A DNA stretch of 64,000 nucleotides, taken from assembly GCA_016935315.1 (NCBI GenBank), contig JAFGRD010000078.1, positions 124,001 to 188,000 of the forward strand, read 5' to 3'. The notes below the pieces were generated by a model. It did no database searches, had not been told where the DNA came from, and saw only the letters and a list, made by a program, of their open reading frames with translations. Positions 62,131-64,000 of this stretch are shown here, piece after piece. The position numbers were made by a program, and so were the translations under genes. This DNA is from Pirellulales bacterium. GTDB taxonomy: Bacteria; Planctomycetota; Planctomycetia; Pirellulales; Thermoguttaceae. Numbering within the stretch: the first letter of the stretch is position 1; each line of letters begins with the position of its first letter.

Positions 62131-63453
62131 ATGCGACGGTTGGTCTGGTTGATGGTCTTCATCCTGTTGTCGGTATCTTCGCGCCTGGCGGCCGACGTGG
62201 TGGAACTGACCAGCGGCAGCAAGCTGACCGGCCGGGTGACGGCCCGGGATGCGAATGCGGTTACCATCGAAGTCACGTTCGGCGACCGGACGTATTCTCG
62301 GATCTGCCCGATCGAGAGAATTCACGCCGTGACCATCGACGGAAAGCGGGAGATTCTCCGTGCAACCGAGACGGACAGCTCGCCAAGCGGTGCCTCGACG
62401 GCCCCGCAACCGGCCGGCAAACCCGGCGGCGGGCCGACCTCCGGCCCAACGCGAACGCCGGCCCAGGTCGAGGCGCTGATCGAGGAGCAGGGCCGCACGG
62501 CGCCGGATTGGTGGGATTCGGTCGCCTTGGAATACCCCCGCACGCTCGATCTGAATTGGCCGGTGCCGCCGCCACGGGGGTGGGATAACCAGAGGAACGT
62601 GGGCCAATACGTCTGGGACGTCGTCAATCCCAATCCGCGCAAGTGGCGCAGCGGCGTCCGCCTGATGCACCACCTGCTTGCCGTCCACGAGAACCACCCC
62701 GCCACGCAGCGACGCGTGATGAACGAGTTGGGGCGGATGTACGGCGGCTTGTTGGAGGATTACGCCCGGGCGGCCTTCTGGTGGCGCAAGGCCGAGGTCG
62801 ACCGGGGCGACGCCTACCTCGGCAACGGCGTCCGGCTGGCCGAGTGCTACTGGAGGCTGGGTAACAAACAGATGGCCCTCGATCTGATGAGCCGGCAGCG
62901 CCCGCAGTTCGCCATGATCAAGCTCTGGGGCGATATGGGGGAGACCGATCTCGCGTTGCGACTGGCCGACGCGAACCTGCGCGGCGCCTACGGCGACCTG
63001 GCAGGCATCTATGCGGGCGACGCGTGCCGGGTTGGCGGGCGAAATGAACTGGCGCTGAAATACTATCAGCGCGTGCTGGCCGTGCGTGTTCCATCGCAAC
63101 AGGCGAAGGCCCGCGTCGAGCGGAACCAACAACGCGCCCGGGCAAACATCGAGGCCATCCGCCTCTTCCAGATGCTCGACCTCAGCCGCGTACCCGACGG
63201 CGCCTATCGCGGCAACAGCCCGGGCTATGCGGGCCAGGTCTTCATCGAAGTGACCGTCCGGGGTGGCCGGATCGAGTCCGTCGAGGTGACCGATCACCAG
63301 GAGAAGCAATTCTACTCCGCCATCAACGACACCACGCGGAAGATCGTCCGGACGCAAGGCGTGCAGGGCATCGACGCGACCACCGGGGCCACGATGACCT
63401 CCGAGGCGATCATCAACGCCGTGGCCAAGGCGCTTGGCGCAGCAATGGAATGA
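62131..63453 (+). CDS. Exported FMN-binding domain protein with helical repeats
   Basis: 440 residues with a signal peptide (MRRLVWLMVFILLSVSSRLA). Residues ~22-75 are a small beta domain (VELTSGSKLTGRVTARDANA). A helical-repeat region (residues ~150-330) follows. The C-terminus is an FMN-binding domain: GRIESVEVTDHQEKQFY and the flavinylation motif DATTGATMTS, where the Thr before T would carry FMN attached by ApbE. It would relay electrons outside the cytoplasmic membrane. AAGGAAG upstream fixes the start. The next gene, 61 bases on, starts a membrane protein that may be its partner. Confidence 0.88.
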   Translation: MRRLVWLMVFILLSVSSRLAADVVELTSGSKLTGRVTARDANAVTIEVTFGDRTYSRICPIERIHAVTIDGKREILRATETDSSPSGASTAPQPAGKPGGGPTSGPTRTPAQVEALIEEQGRTAPDWWDSVALEYPRTLDLNWPVPPPRGWDNQRNVGQYVWDVVNPNPRKWRSGVRLMHHLLAVHENHPATQRRVMNELGRMYGGLLEDYARAAFWWRKAEVDRGDAYLGNGVRLAECYWRLGNKQMALDLMSRQRPQFAMIKLWGDMGETDLALRLADANLRGAYGDLAGIYAGDACRVGGRNELALKYYQRVLAVRVPSQQAKARVERNQQRARANIEAIRLFQMLDLSRVPDGAYRGNSPGYAGQVFIEVTVRGGRIESVEVTDHQEKQFYSAINDTTRKIVRTQGVQGIDATTGATMTSEAIINAVAKALGAAME

Positions 63454-63514
63454 GCAGGGAGCTTGGCGGCGCGCGCGGCAACCCGCCGCACCGCTCGAAC
63501 GCAAGGAACGTGCC

Positions 63515-64000
63515 ATGCGACTGAACGTGTTTCTGCCGTTTCGCCAGAAAGCGGAGCGAGGTCTCGGGCGCCGGATGCTGGCACGGCTGGGCCCGACGTG
63601 GGAGCACGCGCCGCTGCGCCGCGGAATTCAGGGTGCGTGTCTGGCCCTCTTTCTGTGGCTGTTCTTCTACGTCTGTTGGCCGTATACGGCTCAGCCGGCC
63701 CGCGTTTGGGGTGGTTGGCTTCCCCTTCGGGTCGACGCGGCAACCGGCCGCGTTTTTGCCGAAGCCGAGCAAGCGCCCTTCGAGCCGGTCCCGCGCGAGA
63801 TGGTGGTTTACGTGTCGGACCTCGGCAGCGGGGCCCCGCAACCTCTGGGGGCGTTTCGCGTCGTCGATGCCGGGGGGCGCCGGTTGCAGCTTCAGCCGGT
63901 GGAGGTCCCCAAGGCCCAGCGGCTCGACCGGCTGATGACGAGCTTCGGGCCGTGGTCCCTGCACGAAGCCGAACCGGGCGCCTGGCCGTCGCACTATGCC
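63515..64000 (+). CDS. Membrane protein, start only (cut by window edge)
   Basis: At least 162 codons are open to the window end. AAGGAACG precedes the ATG. After ~35 basic residues comes a membrane helix (ACLALFLWLFFYVCWPY), and then an extracytoplasmic segment from about residue 58. No catalytic motif is reached. In other bacteria, FMN-binding proteins with this flavinylation motif are often followed by NosR/RnfD-type membrane proteins with Fe-S clusters, so that is a reasonable expectation. The visible part does not show Fe-S cysteines. Confidence 0.7.
   Translation, partial: MRLNVFLPFRQKAERGLGRRMLARLGPTWEHAPLRRGIQGACLALFLWLFFYVCWPYTAQPARVWGGWLPLRVDAATGRVFAEAEQAPFEPVPREMVVYVSDLGSGAPQPLGAFRVVDAGGRRLQLQPVEVPKAQRLDRLMTSFGPWSLHEAEPGAWPSHYA

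Overview
The window reads as a high-GC chromosomal segment of a heterotrophic planctomycete, probably near the Pirellulales. This assignment is inferred from gene content: a giant secreted protein with the planctomycete LEPR-XLL-type leader and dockerin-like repeats, Tat-exported Gfo/Idh/MocA oxidoreductases, two exported sulfatases, several exported glycosidases (GH2, GH38, GH92, GH127) and many lineage-specific hypotheticals. Genes are well separated and lie on both strands. There is no rRNA, tRNA, CRISPR array or transposase gene that I can see.

Layout. 0-8.4 kb: one-carbon genes (fhs, glyA, fmt), a PAS histidine kinase/response regulator pair, a peroxiredoxin whose active-site codon is an in-frame TGA, and a NYN-domain protein. 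8.5-18.9 kb: a ~1200-residue secreted metzincin-like protein, polX, a small exported protein, an exported TPR protein, an S1-domain protein and a YeaQ-type membrane protein. 19-28 kb: a minus-strand run of an exported oxidoreductase, two lineage-restricted hypotheticals, a GT-C-like membrane protein, a GT2-methyltransferase fusion and a GH2 enzyme. 28-32 kb: rsmG, then a methyltransferase/ATP-grasp fusion paired with an AstE-type deacylase. 32-48 kb: GH38 and GH127 enzymes, a DMT transporter, an ABC ATPase with a large membrane lipoprotein, a deacetylase-like protein with FG-GAP-like repeats, and rhamnulokinase with a Gfo/Idh oxidoreductase. 48-52.6 kb: an Rrf2 regulator, ATP sulfurylase, a TSUP exporter and an MFS transporter. 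52.6-64 kb: a glycan operon (sulfatase, FAD protein, GH92, SagB-like), a second sulfatase, an FMN-binding protein, and a membrane protein cut by the window edge.

Taken together, the exported sulfatases and glycosidases would strip sulfated, mannose-, arabinose- and rhamnose-containing glycans. Rhamnulokinase and the oxidoreductases would process released sugars, and the sulfur genes may handle released or assimilated sulfate.

Two observations stand out. First, the peroxiredoxin at 6775-7383 has TGA exactly where the peroxidatic cysteine belongs, followed by a hairpin at SECIS spacing, so it is probably a selenoprotein. Second, a ~105-bp imperfect-palindrome element with TTGA/TCAA ends occurs eight times (seven long copies and one minimal copy), always in or at the edge of intergenic DNA. 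It looks like a MITE-like family of non-autonomous elements. Two of its copies supply the stop codon of the adjacent gene.
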